A stretch of 64,000 bases of DNA, taken from NCBI GenBank assembly GCA_002633005.1, contig NMRA01000620.1, positions 77,520 through 141,519 of the forward strand, read 5' to 3'. Both the position numbers and the translations under genes were made by a program. Under the pieces are notes generated by a model. It saw nothing but the letters and a program-made list of their open reading frames with translations, made no database searches and was not told the DNA's origin. The DNA comes from Phoronis australis (Eukaryota > Phoronida > Phoronidae). Shown here one piece after another: positions 22,001 through 33,367 of this stretch (positions are counted from its first letter, which is position 1; each line of letters begins with the position of its first letter).

Positions 22001-25000
22001 TGCAATAGCTAAGCACTAAGCTCTCCTTGACCCATGCAATGAGAATTTACACTCAGTAGGTAAATGAAACCAAACAAGGGAGATATTTGCCACAACATCT
22101 CGCAAGGCAAATCCTCACGGTTCATTTTTGAAGTAGACACGAGTATGAGCTGATGTCATCGGCATTCAAGGCCAATAGCTCTCCATCTGGGCCGGACGTT
22201 ACAAATTCAATAACATCTATAATTAAGTGAGGAATAAGTATTGAGCGAGTATTGGACAATTGAGCACAAGTATCTGGAGAACTTTTTTAAGGTCAAAGGC
22301 AATACTTTAAGACTGCATGACAAAACTTGCAAAAGTGTCCGACTAGATACCAATGGCAAGAGATTCCTTTCTTTGTCAAATGATCAAGGACTATCCTACT
22401 AACGTACCACTTGTTGGACATTTTCTGCATATTGCTAGGAATTGATAGCAGACTGAAAGCAAGCAAGCTAAATTATAATAGTTGATCATTTGAAAGAATG
22501 AATATCAATGTTCAAGTGTAAGACCCATTTAATTGCTTAACAATGTTGGTTACGTACTTTGAAGGGCATTAGATTTTTTGTGAATTGCCTTCTGCAAAAG
22601 CAACTTTGAGCTTTTCTGTTCTGGCGTCTGGCCTTTCTGAAAAAAATGTGCAAAAAGGAAACATTATAGCCAAAGAATACAAAACCTTGCAAGGCAAGAG
22701 CTAGGAACAATTTGACAAGCCCTTCTTTAATTGCTTTCCACTTAGAACCCACCCAAGGTTTTCAAGGTGATTCACTGGGACCAACAGCCACATTCGATGA
22801 CCGGAAAACATTGTCTCATCCAATCATCACATAGAAATTTTAAGCTTCCATTAAAATTCAAGCAATATCTGTTTAACAACAACTATGATTGAATTGAAGC
22901 TTTATGTCTTGAGAACACAGTAAGTTATTAGAGTTCATGTACAGAATCAAAGTTGCAATGGGTGCGAATACTATGTTGAGGAACTAATAGCAGTCAAATT
23001 GGTCACATTTATTCACGTGTAACATTATTCATCTGTTTCAGTACACAGTGCGTTTTAAACCACTTGAAAATAACGTGTTTCACGATTGGCCATTTGGTGT
23101 GCAATTATCGATAGTGATTACGTTATTACAAGCTGGCTTGGTCGAGTTTATGATGTGCTGGCTCAGGGTTTACAAAGATCTTGAAAAGTGAACTGAAAAC
23201 ATGATTTGTCCTAGAAAAGAAATGAGAATTGCACCTTGTTGGGAGGATGCATAGATAACCAAAGAAACCATGGCAAATAAAAGCTGTAAAAGTTTCGTCC
23301 AGTAGTAACAGCTTTAAACAAAAGATCTTACCACTTGGCTGATAAAAACGATGCTTTTGGGCATTTAAAGAGTACTATTGTGGCTGCCTGAGGAGATGAC
23401 ATCACAGAAATAATTTTGTATTGATGCACTTCCCTGAAAGATCCTGCATTTACACCCATACATAAATTTTCACCAGTTGCATTCACATGTGCCATGTGTA
23501 TATTTTCTCATTGTGTAAACGTACAAAACCTCAGGTCATAACTATACACCCAGGTGTTGCTTTAGAACTGTGTATTTGTGTTTACATAATTTACAAAATT
23601 ACATGTAAAAAAACTTAGGTGTAAATAGCATCATATATGTGGGTCTTTAAGCTTGACTGGATTTCATATAGCTGTATATGTGGGGGACATTACGTAGAAA
23701 ATGAGAACCCCAAAATAACCACCCAACTTTAAATAAGCACACACTTATAAAATACATTAAACTTTGTTCTGCCCAGATTGGGCACGGTAAAAACTAGGCA
23801 ATCATATTTCATTATATGCGCCTAGTTAAGAAAATTTTTGTCAATTTATCTGGATTGAAGAATGCCATACAAGTGGAGAGGGTTGGAAGCTGCACATCTG
23901 TACAGACGTTTGAGAGTCTCAGGCACGTTCAAAACTCTCCAGCGTGTTTTCTATGGTACATTCGATTGAACAATCAAATACGGTCAGGTGATATATTATT
24001 AACAAACCAGACTAAGTGTAGGAGACACGTAATCCTCAGCTTCACTAGTACGACCGAGATGAGTCAGACACCTGGCTATGTTTTCCCCTAAGTCTCGCTT
24101 CACTGACTCTGGATGTTGTTCAGCTGAAAAATCATAAAAAAACACTGTACAACAACAAAAAGACAGTGGTGGATTTGAAGACCAAATTTGGTGCAAAACA
24201 AACCATGATGAAATATAATCTCTCTGAATCAGTTTTATTCACTAGTCCTTGAGTTCACCAACCAAATAGCGGAGAGGTGGAGGCCAGACAATTTCCTCCA
24301 CACCAAACATGGAGCACAGAAGGTCCTACTAGTAAGAGACCTACAAACAGTGGAAAACTATTTTCCAGCACAATGCGTTATAATCTATAATCATTTTCAC
24401 GAAATTGAAACCATGTTTTCACACCCTAAAACTGTTTATTTTTAATTTTGAATCTTTCCTTGTATGAAAGTCGTTTATTGTTTAGTGGATGCTAATGGAT
24501 AGTTATTGAAAAGGCTTAAACTACCCACCACATTTACCAGACTCAGTGCATTACACCTCAAAAGGCCATTTTGAATAGATCTCTTATATTCCTACTGCTA
24601 AGAGAATGAAACTTTACCTAACTATTGGCAAAGTATGGTTACTTCCATCCTAGCAAATGTCAGTCAATCTGTCGGTTATGTATTTTGACATTTCAAATAC
24701 GCTGAAACATGCAATTGCAAAATGTCTGGGAATAGCTTTGGTAGCACATATGGACAGCCAATCTTCAATGTGTGTCATACTTTACAAAAACGTTTTGCAG
24801 TTGAGCTGCTCTTTCTGAATTGACTTCACAACATATTGGTATGTGGTTCCCTTTTTGAAAAAAATAATTGCACCCTCCCAGTGAAGGGGGTTGCAGCAAT
24901 CCCCTTTCGTGATCTATGTTGTCGAACTCCATGCATGTTGACGCCTAGGCAACAATGTGCGTTGTGTGCAACTAGATGAATCCCTTTCCCATACAACTGC

Positions 25001-28000
25001 TTATAGGGGCTCACAAATCTAACTAATGCAATTTACCGATATTAGAGAAGACATAGATATGCTCAGCTCAGCCTAATAGACAGTATATTCACCAAGAACA
25101 CAATTTTGGATGGAATACATAGAGGCTAATCATGATTGTAATAGCCTTTCTGACAAGAGAAACTCCACAGATTGCATAAAGGGCCAAGACCAAGCTAGCC
25201 CCAACCTAAACTGAAATCTTGTTATGCCTGAAACTATCGGGTAATTGATCAGACCAAGTGCAGATTAAATAACACTACTACTTTTCACCACATCACATAA
25301 CCCTAATTCACATAGCAATTCATTCAGTACTCAATAGCTTTGTTCCTGTCTTGAGCAATTCCAATCGAACAGGATGGCACTTTAAAAGCAATACTATCAT
25401 TGACTCAGAGCTCTAAAAGAATGCATGTATTCACTTCACAAAAATACATCCAAAACTCCCAAGATAAAGAAGCTCTATAGGGCACAGCAGGAATCCAACA
25501 AAGTTGCCATCTGTAGCCACGTTTATTGGAATAAGTATAGCCACAGTTATTGGAAATTTGTATTCAATACACAATCATGCAAAATTCCACAAAGATCCTG
25601 CAAAAAGTTAAGGCAATACTGAACAGTGGATGCAATAACAAAATTGCCAATAAGGCCACAACAGTCGTTACACCATCCAAAAATCTATCTAATCCTAAAC
25701 ATGCATTCAGGGGTTTTGAAAACACAGCAGTGGACACTTGGCGGACAAACAGACCACGGCGATTACATAATGCGCCCACATAAGTTCAAGAAAATATATC
25801 AAAGAGCTCCGAAGATAGAGGCAAGAAAAAAAAATTACAAATGCGCGCATGTGCTCACAATTAGTTGCTAGAAGTCGCTTGAGGTCAAAGGTCACATTTT
25901 CCATATTAGGGAAATGTGCTAGGTCTATGTCTTGCCATTCCAAATAAAGAGACATGATTTGCCTTGTGGGAGAAAAATCAATGAAGTGACAAGAAGTTGA
26001 CAGATTTTTTTGAAATTTGTAACTAAAAGAAAATGCTTTCACATCAACAGAAATTAAAAATCTTAACAAACAAACCCTAAAAATATCTGGTGAGCAGGTT
26101 GAATTCTGTTTCAGCAGCAGTAATCCCCTTTCAACATGGCAATTGTCCATTTATCACATTCCAGGCCACTTTAACAGTTGCTGTAAGACTAATTCTAAAA
26201 TGATCACCACAGCAACTTACCCAGTACTTGCTGGTACTTTGCCAGCGCCTCCTCGTAATGTTGCGAGTAGTATAGTCTGTCTCCTTGGAAGCGGACATTT
26301 GTAATCATACTTGACTCATCCACACCAGAGCATTTAGCAAACCACTGCAAAAAGGACTAAACTATTAATGCATATACACAGATGTCCAAGGCACAAGACT
26401 TTTAAGATGACCTACTGTACATATAGCAGGAGAGCTAATTCAGTAATTGGTTGCTAGGTTACAGTAAAGTCATGTACCAAGCAACACTTGTAAACTGCTG
26501 ACCTGGAATTCCTTGTCATGATGGCTGTGAGAGGAGTTCCCCGTCATGACAGAAGAGTTCATTACAAGCAGAATTCGTTATCAGAGTAGCTCAGCATCAT
26601 TACTCTTTGTGAGAGGCAAATGCCACTCATCTGATTACTTTTTGCGAACTATAACAACTTGATAGTCATAAATGAGGCGAACACTCCAAGACATGCCGTG
26701 GAGGGCCTGCAATCAGCAAGTGATGGTGTGGCCGATTGGACCAAAGACAACAAGATGTCCATCCAACCAGATAAAGGGGAATGGATGTTAGCCTCACGAG
26801 GTTATTTCAACCCAAACATGTTCACCCTGGTATATATGGGAGCCTTGATACCTCAAGTCGCTGAAATTACCTATCTAGGAATTAAGATGGGTCGAAGAAT
26901 GACGATGAACTCCCATGTCGAATTCCTAGCTGAGAAAGGTGCCAAGAGCCTGTCACTGTTGAGATATGCAGTAGTCCAGCAGATCCAACAAAAGAGCCTG
27001 GTGCAGCTCATGAATGCAACTGTCGGTGCAAGAACTGAGTATGGGCTCCATCTGTGCCTATGTGCCTCACAACAGTCAATGACCAAACTACAGAGGATTC
27101 AAAACCAGGCCATGAGGATAGTAACCAGTGCAGCTAGACCCACTCCGGTAGACTGTCTCCAATACTGGTTAGGTATCAATAGCATCCGAACTAAACAGAA
27201 GACACCAGCAGCCCAACCATTTCTAAAGGCAGCTACAACCAACTCACATCCTCTGTACCTGGACTTGAGATAGCATAGTGATGAACACACTGCACAGAGG
27301 CTGAAAACTGTTCAATCATCGGTTATCGGAGCTAGGGAGCTTGTCAAAGAGGTATGTCCAGTGGAGAACATCAACAGGATAGAGAGGTCCAAAGCCACAA
27401 ACTTTGTCATCAACACCATGGAGATTGGAGGCCGTCATTGGCGGGAAAGAGCTGACTGTATCAACCAAGCAACTGTATCGGAATGGCTTGAAGAACAATC
27501 TCCCACAATCATTGTTGCAACGAACGGCTCACTAAGAGATGACACTACGGCTTGGGCAGCAGTTGCTTGGACTCGCAAGGGTCAACGCCTCTTCGAATGG
27601 TCAACAGCACAGGTTGGAAAATCCTCGTCTTTTAGAGATGAATGTGAAGCATGTGAAGATGCCCTAGTCTGGCTCACAGAACACAACACCTGCAGACAGA
27701 TCATTTCTACATACAGACTCCCTCAGCCTCATTAACAGGCTAAAAACTGGTCATGTGAAAGATTCCTGGATCCCTCTGTTCAGCTCTATTAATGGTCTCT
27801 TCACCAGTGTTTATATACCAGGACACTGTGGCATCTCATTCAATGTCAAGGTGGATGAGCTTGCGGGTATCGCAGAACCGATTGCCGACCTGCTCCTTGC
27901 ACCAGCAGATATAATCTCCAGAGTGCGTGAATCACTTACAGAAGCCAAGATTGTACAACAGCAGGAGAGATGGGCAACAAAGCGTCGCATAGAGCGAGGA

Positions 28001-30700
28001 TGGCAATACAGAGATGCAGCGAAAACTCGAATCAGGGGAAAAGATCGAAGAGTGTGTAACCAGCACGAACTTGGTTGCATCTCCAAATTTACATTGCGTG
28101 CGATACTGGAAGAAGGAGGGCCAGAGACTATCCCGGTGCCTACCCTCTGACGTCACCACAGAAACAGAAACAGAAACAGAAACAACATGACTTTGATATT
28201 GTAATCAGTACGAGGCATAATTCGTTGAAAGGCTTCCGGCGTATGAATCTCCTACAGGAGCTTCACTGTCTCTACTGGGGCTACCTGGCCAGCCAGCCAG
28301 CTACCTGAATGAAGACTATTATCTCCACCTATTTTAACAATGATAAGTATGTCGTCATCTTGAAAATAGTATGCTAATTTTTTTAGACACCTCTCCATTT
28401 AGGAGATACAACCATAGGCGCAAAAAAAAAACTGCCACTAGGAGGCCCCACAGCAGTCAAAATCATCGTCAGACTTCCTCTTCATTAAAGGAACATAAAC
28501 GCCAATTTTCACTATCAAATCCTTAGAGCAGTTTGGTTGATAGAGTGGTGGATGCTTAAAACAGGCTCGAAAACAGCAAAAATGGCCACTAGGTGGCACA
28601 AACTATGTGAAATCCATCTGAAAACAGGAATGTAGCGTGATCTCACTGATAGATGTCTATATGCCAAATTTTATGAAAATAGGTTGAGGACCTTTGAAGA
28701 TACAGAGGTAAACGTAAAAAACTAAAATTGCCACTAGGGGACAAACCGGTAGTCAGATCCGTCCGAAAGTTCACTCACGCCTTCCCATCCATGAAAGGAA
28801 CATATCAATGTACAAAATTTCAGGAACGCACATCAAAGGGTTTTGGAGATAGAGCAGCGGACGGCGGACGGAGATGACGGTATAATTGCGTACACATATA
28901 AATATGTGGGCGCATAAAAAGAAACTGGCCAATAGGTGATGCAATGTTTCATGGTGACAAAAATTGATGCAGAAGATCACTTCACAACTTTAGATGCAGA
29001 ATAACGGTAGAACATCAGTTTTTCCAACAGCGGTAAATACTTCAGCTTACTCAAGGAAGAGCGCAGTTTTTAATTACACTTTGTCGGGTTTCAATCGGCC
29101 ATTTTTATCCACATCGGCGCAAAGCTGTAGATTTTAGTAGTACGCAGCTTTGTACCAAGCCCAAGGGCCAAGGCTACTTATAGGGTAATAATTTCTTCAG
29201 AAACACTTGACATGCCATTTAAACCAAATTTTTCAATCGGTTGGGCGGTTCTCGAGTTATTTAAGTTTTAGAGTCTCAAAAATGGCCTTTTTCAGCAATC
29301 CGCACCCAGATGGAGAGTCCTTTACAAGTAGGTTAACAACATGGCATCGAAACCAAACCACAAACTATTTTGCATGAACAACAACAAAAACAATTGAAAA
29401 ATGTACCATCGATTTTGTTTTTTTGTCGATTTGTGACAGGACATTTTTGCACCTGAAGCTAAATTGAACACGAGAATTTTTAAAAAAGAGAGGTACTTAT
29501 TGTTGTGTACTTAGTCACACAATAACAGGATGTTTGTAGGTTGTTATTGTTTATGAGTTCATTTTCCACCACTTAGCATGCCAATAGATTTGAGCTCGTG
29601 AAAATCATGAAATATGACAAAATTTCGCTCTTGTTGAATTTTGGTCATGGTTTGCTCACCCTCGGTGCATGGTCACGGTCTATACTAAGGCAAGACTAGC
29701 CTTGGTACAAAGCTAAATCATACAGCTTTCCACCGATGTGGGTAAATAAGTAGTAATTAAGATAAAATCTGACACAAAATTAGTGTCATTAAAAACTACA
29801 GTCTTCTTTGAGTAAACTAAACTATTTAACGGTGTTGGAAAAATGGCGTTCTACCGTTATTCTGCTGCTAAATATGTGGAGCGATCTTTAGCGACGGCTT
29901 TCAGCGCCATGAAATATTGCATCACCTATTGGCCAGTTTCTTTTCTCGCCGATTCCTCAATCAACTGTTCGTCTTTCATGAGGCTGGGTCGCACATCACA
30001 ACAAATTATCAGAACTGGTTTCACTTCATTATAAGTTTTTAGAATTTTGATAGCGAAAAAACGAATTTCAGAAGACATTAGCTGCTGCCAAGCTATTATC
30101 AACTCCCGAGAGATGTCGCAAAAATTTAGGAAATGGTGCATGTGCGTGACACAATCGGACTGTTTTCAAAACGACAACATACTTTTCATTGCTAGAAAAG
30201 GCGGACAGCTACGCAAGAAAATGACGTTTATTGTTTTTCACTTAAACGGCTATAACGGGCAAGGTGAGTGTCGGGTTGATTCCCAGATTTTGCATGCTTT
30301 ACGTGTTGATACAAGTTTCACAGTGCGGTGACGAACAGAACTACCCTGGCTGTGTGTAATTTCTTGGTGAAGAAATACACACAGTGGTTCCTAGCTGTAT
30401 TTTGACAACAGTCTTCATACTGTTGTAATTTAATACACGAGACCACACAAACCAACATTCACAACAATACAGCTGGCTGGCTAAGGCAAGACACGACAGA
30501 AGACATTGGCAAACAACACTTACGTCCTTCTTGCAGAATTTCGCACTCCAGTTCGAATCAGCTAACGGGTGATTCTTCTCAGTGCCATCGAATCCGCAGT
30601 TTAAGTTTAAATCTCCTATGCCTAACTCCATTCCTTCTTTCGCAAACATGCAGAACCCATCGACCTTCTGACCTTCACCTTGAATTAACGGCCTTGACAT
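19012..30700 (-). CDS. C8orf76: C8orf76-like TPR-type protein, multi-exon gene (3' end not found)
   Basis: Gene-level entry for seven exons given below, totalling 1,212 nt or 404 codons, all phase-compatible. The order and sequence follow human C8orf76, a poorly studied protein with TPR-like helices: an N-terminal SAKFC segment, WF.. and YY..EEALAKY, then KRDLGENIARCLTHLGR, LVSLNPYSYQLWFDLAELY, and SFVRRKLLSLSQQ. The function of the family is not established. The fifth exon carries a long Ser/Cys-rich divergent middle region. The human protein continues about 60 residues past the last exon placed here, so one or more exons are missing below 19012. The symbol rests on similarity recalled by eye. 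Confidence 0.8.
19728..19800 (-). CDS. C8orf76: C8orf76-like exon 6
   Basis: Acceptor TTTCTTTCAG in phase 2, then LCIKSSLHQTASFVRRKLLS and LSQQ, resembling human ACASFIRTRLLLQ. The donor GTGCAG is weak. 73 nt, leaving phase 0. Confidence 0.7.
20095..20890. repeat. Dispersed repeat family B, second block
   Basis: Repeated modules with CTGCCACTAGGGGACACAGC, CCACTAGGGGGCACAGC and CCACTAGAGGATGCC boxes, within an intron of the C8orf76-like gene. Same family as 16154-17010. Confidence 0.65.
21147..21753 (-). CDS. C8orf76: C8orf76-like exon 5, large divergent exon
   Basis: Acceptor TGTATTGTAG in phase 1, then EVLVTQRLVSLNPYSYQLWF and DLAELYVQVKETQ, the best conserved block. About 160 residues follow that are rich in Ser, His, Cys, Asn and Glu with no clear fold, much longer than the human equivalent, ending CVDCKIIACLACS before a GTGAGT donor in phase 2. 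The cysteine pairs (HCQRCR, CVDCK, CLAC) could be fortuitous or bind metal. Confidence 0.85.
22558..22636 (-). CDS. C8orf76: C8orf76-like exon 4
   Basis: A 79-nt exon: acceptor ATTTTTTTCAG, donor GTACGTAA, phase 0 in and 1 out, encoding KGQTPEQKSSKLLLQKAIHK and KSNALQ. It lines up residue for residue with the human helix before the LISLHPFNPW motif. Confidence 0.72.
24029..24123 (-). CDS. C8orf76: C8orf76-like exon 3
   Basis: Acceptor ATTTTTCAG in phase 1, then EQHPESVKRDLGENIARCLT and HLGRTSEAEDY. It matches the human KRDVQEGQARCLAHLGR segment closely. The donor GTGTCT is weak but gives phase 0, as the next exon needs. Confidence 0.82.
25868..26155. repeat. Dispersed repeat family C, copy 1
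   Basis: About 290 bp shared with 60583-60870 in the same orientation: shared stretches include TTGCCTTGTGGGA, GACAGAAATTAAAAA-type sequence and GCAGGTTGAATTCTGTTTCA. An interspersed non-coding element in an intron. Confidence 0.75.
26221..26344 (-). CDS. C8orf76: C8orf76-like exon 2
   Basis: Acceptor TTTTTGCAG, then WFAKCSGVDESSMITNVRFQ followed by GDRLYYSQHYEEALAKYQQV and a GTAAGT donor in phase 1. The Gly-Asp...Tyr...Ala-Leu...Tyr pattern is the first half of a TPR-like pair. Confidence 0.85.
26630..28182 (+). mobile_element. 5'-truncated LINE: RT C-terminus plus RNase H, with CAGAAA tail
   Basis: The sequence starts at the RT active-site box, here FANYNNLIVINEA where FADD is expected, then ITYLGIKMGRRMTM and LQRIQNQAMRIVTSAARPTP. 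An RNase H domain follows (VATNGSLRDDTTAW, EACEDALVWL, then TDSLSLINRL and SVYIPGHCGISFNVKVDELA). There is one in-frame stop at 27271-27273 and a frameshift near 27695. It ends in four CAGAAA units at 28159-28182, a simple tail like those of RNase H-bearing LINE clades (I, R1, Jockey groups). It is antisense to the C8orf76-like gene, inside its first intron. Confidence 0.88.
28380..28925. repeat. Dispersed repeat family B, third block
   Basis: Modules with CTGCCACTAGGAGGCCCC, GGCCACTAGGTGGCACAAAC and CCACTAGGGGACAAACC, then the ACATATAAATATGTGGGCGC hairpin end at 28888-28915, directly abutting repeat family A at 28922. Confidence 0.68.
28922..29948. mobile_element. Foldback arrangement of repeat family A
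   Basis: The left arm 28922-29175 begins AAACTGGCCAATAGGTGATG and the right arm 29694-29948 ends CATCACCTATTGGCCAGTTT, its reverse complement; the inner ends both carry GCTTTGTACC-type sequence. The ~520-bp spacer has no ORF. Either a foldback element or two family A copies in opposite orientation. Confidence 0.75.
29694..30300 (+). repeat. Dispersed repeat family A, long copy
   Basis: From GGTACAAAGCT to GATTCCCAGATTTTGCATGC this matches 32608-33185 reversed over its full length. Small open frames occur on both strands but are not conserved as proteins between copies. It lies in the C8orf76-like first intron. Confidence 0.78.
30524..30700 (-). CDS. C8orf76: C8orf76-like exon 1 (start codon)
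   Basis: ATG at 30700, 59 codons, ending NWSAKFCKKD then a GTAAGT donor in phase 0. The segment aligns with the SYCAKLCEPQ stretch of human C8orf76 just before its WF motif, which opens the next exon here. Confidence 0.78.
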
Positions 30701-30880
30701 TGGGTACGACTAATGTCCTAAACTATCATTAACTACATTTAATTACATTTATGAATACCAAAGCTACGCAATATGTATGCGAAAATATATAGAAATGCAC
30801 GGAATTGATTTCGCGTCAAGTTCAAAGCAAAAAATACGAAACTAAATATTGTGAATCGTAACTGTGCTTCTAAAATAAAC
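30701..30880. promoter_or_regulatory. Possible bidirectional promoter between C8orf76-like and UBE2W
   Basis: This 180-bp interval separates the start codon of the minus-strand C8orf76-like gene (30700) from the candidate UBE2W start (30881). I see no definite TATA box pair or known motif; the call rests only on the head-to-head layout. Confidence 0.3.
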
Positions 30881-30892
30881 ATGGCGTCGAAG
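30881..30892 (+). CDS. UBE2W: Candidate UBE2W exon 1 (MASK)
   Basis: AACATGGCGTCGAAG gives a good start context and Met-Ala-Ser-Lys, close to the known UBE2W N-terminus (Met-Ala-Ser-Met-Gln before Lys-Arg-Leu-Gln), followed by a weak GTCTGT donor in phase 0, as exon 2 at 35186 needs. If right, the gene starts 180 bp from the C8orf76-like start and runs the other way. No other suitable start was seen upstream of 35186. Confidence 0.35.
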
Positions 30893-31418
30893 GTCTGTCT
30901 GGTTTGTTTACTGTATGAAGTCGAAACTTGATATTTTAGATCAACGCCGTTTAACTCATAGTGTAATATCATAGATAGGGTGTCCCATATCAATTGGTGT
31001 GTCAGAACACGCATTTACATAATTGGTATTCAAATTATTGCATGAAGACTGAATCTGGTTTTTCCCGTCGTCGAGTTCGAGACACGGAAGTCGAGTGGGT
31101 TCAGATTTTCATTTCCGTAATTGTTATTTTGATATTCCCTGGTAATGGAGTAAAATAAATTATCCCCTTATCAATAATTCTAACTCGTGGAGCTTTCAAC
31201 TTACATGTCAGAGCTCGACACTTCGCATTTACCATCAACATCCGAGAGCGTAAAACCTCGTTGATGTTGGCAAGAGCCAAACAAAAGTCAGTCACTGATT
31301 GGATTTGCATGTGAATCCAATTCTGATAATGCGGTGGAGAAAAAATCACACCTCCTGAAGAAATCCTGTAAGGACAAAGGCTTACCAGAGCTGACAAATA
31401 AATTTTGTGCATACACAT

Positions 31419-32228
31419 AGTGTACCTAATTATCGGACGGAACCTAAATATCGGACATTTCATAGAATCTTACTTGAAGCATAATCTGAGAATTAAATGA
31501 CACCAATTTTTGTTCCGTTGTAATGCATTCAGTGTCCGGCACCGTCTCGTTTTTTACAGCGTTGCCTCGTTTTGATTTCACCGAGAGAGGGTGTAATTTA
31601 GACCCCCAAGTCGGCCTAAAATGGACGATCGCATAAATCGGTTATAAAAGTTGAAAATAAAATCTTTTTCCACAATGACACCATCTCATTGAACTGACAA
31701 TATGTCACTGTTCCATTTTTTCGTTTGTTTTTAAACTCAAGTCAAACCCCGACCGCGCACGTGCGGGTGTCATATCAAGAAGCCTAAGTGATACTAAAAC
31801 TGCAGTGAGTTTGCACATGCTTTAGTCGTCTGCACTAATTCATCGAAACGACTTGGCGCCGTCTTCAGATTTCATTTTATGGATAATTTTGTTGCGAATG
31901 GACCTGGGTTCTAGCAGCATATATGTCAAAACACTCGAGCTAAAATTTGGCGACAAGGTGCCCGCGGCCATTACATGGTTAGTCAGTTTTCCGCGGTGTG
32001 GCGTATGGAGAAACATGGTGTCCGATATTTAGGTTCTCCGAAGGTTTGGTTGTTGTGTTTTTTGAAGATCAGTCGGAACATAAATGTGGCTATCAGTGAC
32101 AAGATATAGTAACAGAACAATTCCGTGAAGGTAAATCTGTATTTCAGCAAAGAATTTACAACAATCTGTAGTATTTTCAATTAAATATAATGCAAAATGT
32201 GCCAAAACGTCCGATAATTAGGTCACTT
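31419..32228. mobile_element. MITE-like element with 20-bp inverted ends
   Basis: Left end AGTGTACCTAATTATCGGAC and right end GTCCGATAATTAGGTCACTT are inverted repeats (three mismatches). Just inside lies a second inverted pair, ACCTAAATATCGGACA near 31442 and TGTCCGATATTTAGGT near 32018. About 810 bp with no credible transposase: a non-autonomous DNA transposon. Confidence 0.78.
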
Positions 32229-32607
32229 AACTGTAAGTGATCCCTTGTTTAAATACTGCAGCTGTCAATGTCTGTAGTAGTGACATGCTCCAGTTGTTTC
32301 GTTACGCATGAGCCGATAAGCGCTGTGGAATGAGTAGTTGGATTGACTGTTGGGCCAGTGGGATACTGCTGTGTCCTTATCAGTTTGACCTTAGCAAAAA
32401 CCAGTGTTTACATAGTACGTCTATCTTATTGTTTGCTTTCTTCTGATGAGCTTGAAGTAATCTAGCCATGCAGCCTGCCAAATATTGTCTGAATACAGCT
32501 GTGTATTTTTCTCCCATAGACCCCGAAATTGCACACAGCCAGGGTAGTTCTGCTTGTCAACTCGCCGTGAAACTTGTATCAACATGTAGAGCTATAGACC
32601 GGACGGG

Positions 32608-33185
32608 GTGCATGCAAAATCTGGGAATCAAAAGAAACTCACCTTGCCCGTTACAGCCGTTTAAGTGGAAAACAATCCAATAAACGTCATTTTCTTGCAT
32701 AATCCTCTGCCTTTTCTTACTAAGAAAAGTTGTGGAGTTTTGAAAACAGTACGCTCGTGGTACGCATACGCGCCAATTCCTAAATTTTTGCGACTTCTCT
32801 CGGGAGATGATTACAGCTTGGCAGCAGCAAAATTCCTTCTGAAATTCGGTTTTTCAGTATCAAAATTCTAAAAACTTGTAACTAAATGAAACTAGTTCTG
32901 ATAATATGCTGTGATATCTATGCAACCTCGTGAAAGAAGAACAGTTGATTGAAGAATCAGCGAAAAAACAAACTGGCCAATAGGTGACGAAAGCTGTTTC
33001 TAAAGATTGCTTTACAGGTGCAGCAGCTGAATAACAGTAGAACGCCATTTTTCCAACACCGTTTAATAAATTTAGTTTACTCAAGGAATACTGTAGTTTT
33101 TAATGACACCGATTTTGTGTCAGATTTTATCTTATCACTTTTTTACCCAATTCGGCGCAAAGCTGTCTATTTAATGTACAGCTTT
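32608..33185 (-). repeat. Dispersed repeat family A, inverted copy
   Basis: Reverse-complement match to 29694-30300 from the GGTACAAAGCT end (right) to the GATTCCCAGATTTTGCATGC end (left), with several small deletions. Confidence 0.78.
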
Positions 33186-33367
33186 GTACCTATGTAATAC
33201 AGCAATTATGTTGTAAACAGTGCCCTTGAGGATAAACAATATTTAAAAATACTATTTGCAAACGACTTTCAACAAATGTCATGAAGCAGATGTGTTTTCT
33301 ATGAAATACTTTCACCAGAATACTTTGAATGGAGAAAAAGGATTGACTCTCAGAGAAATTAGACTTA

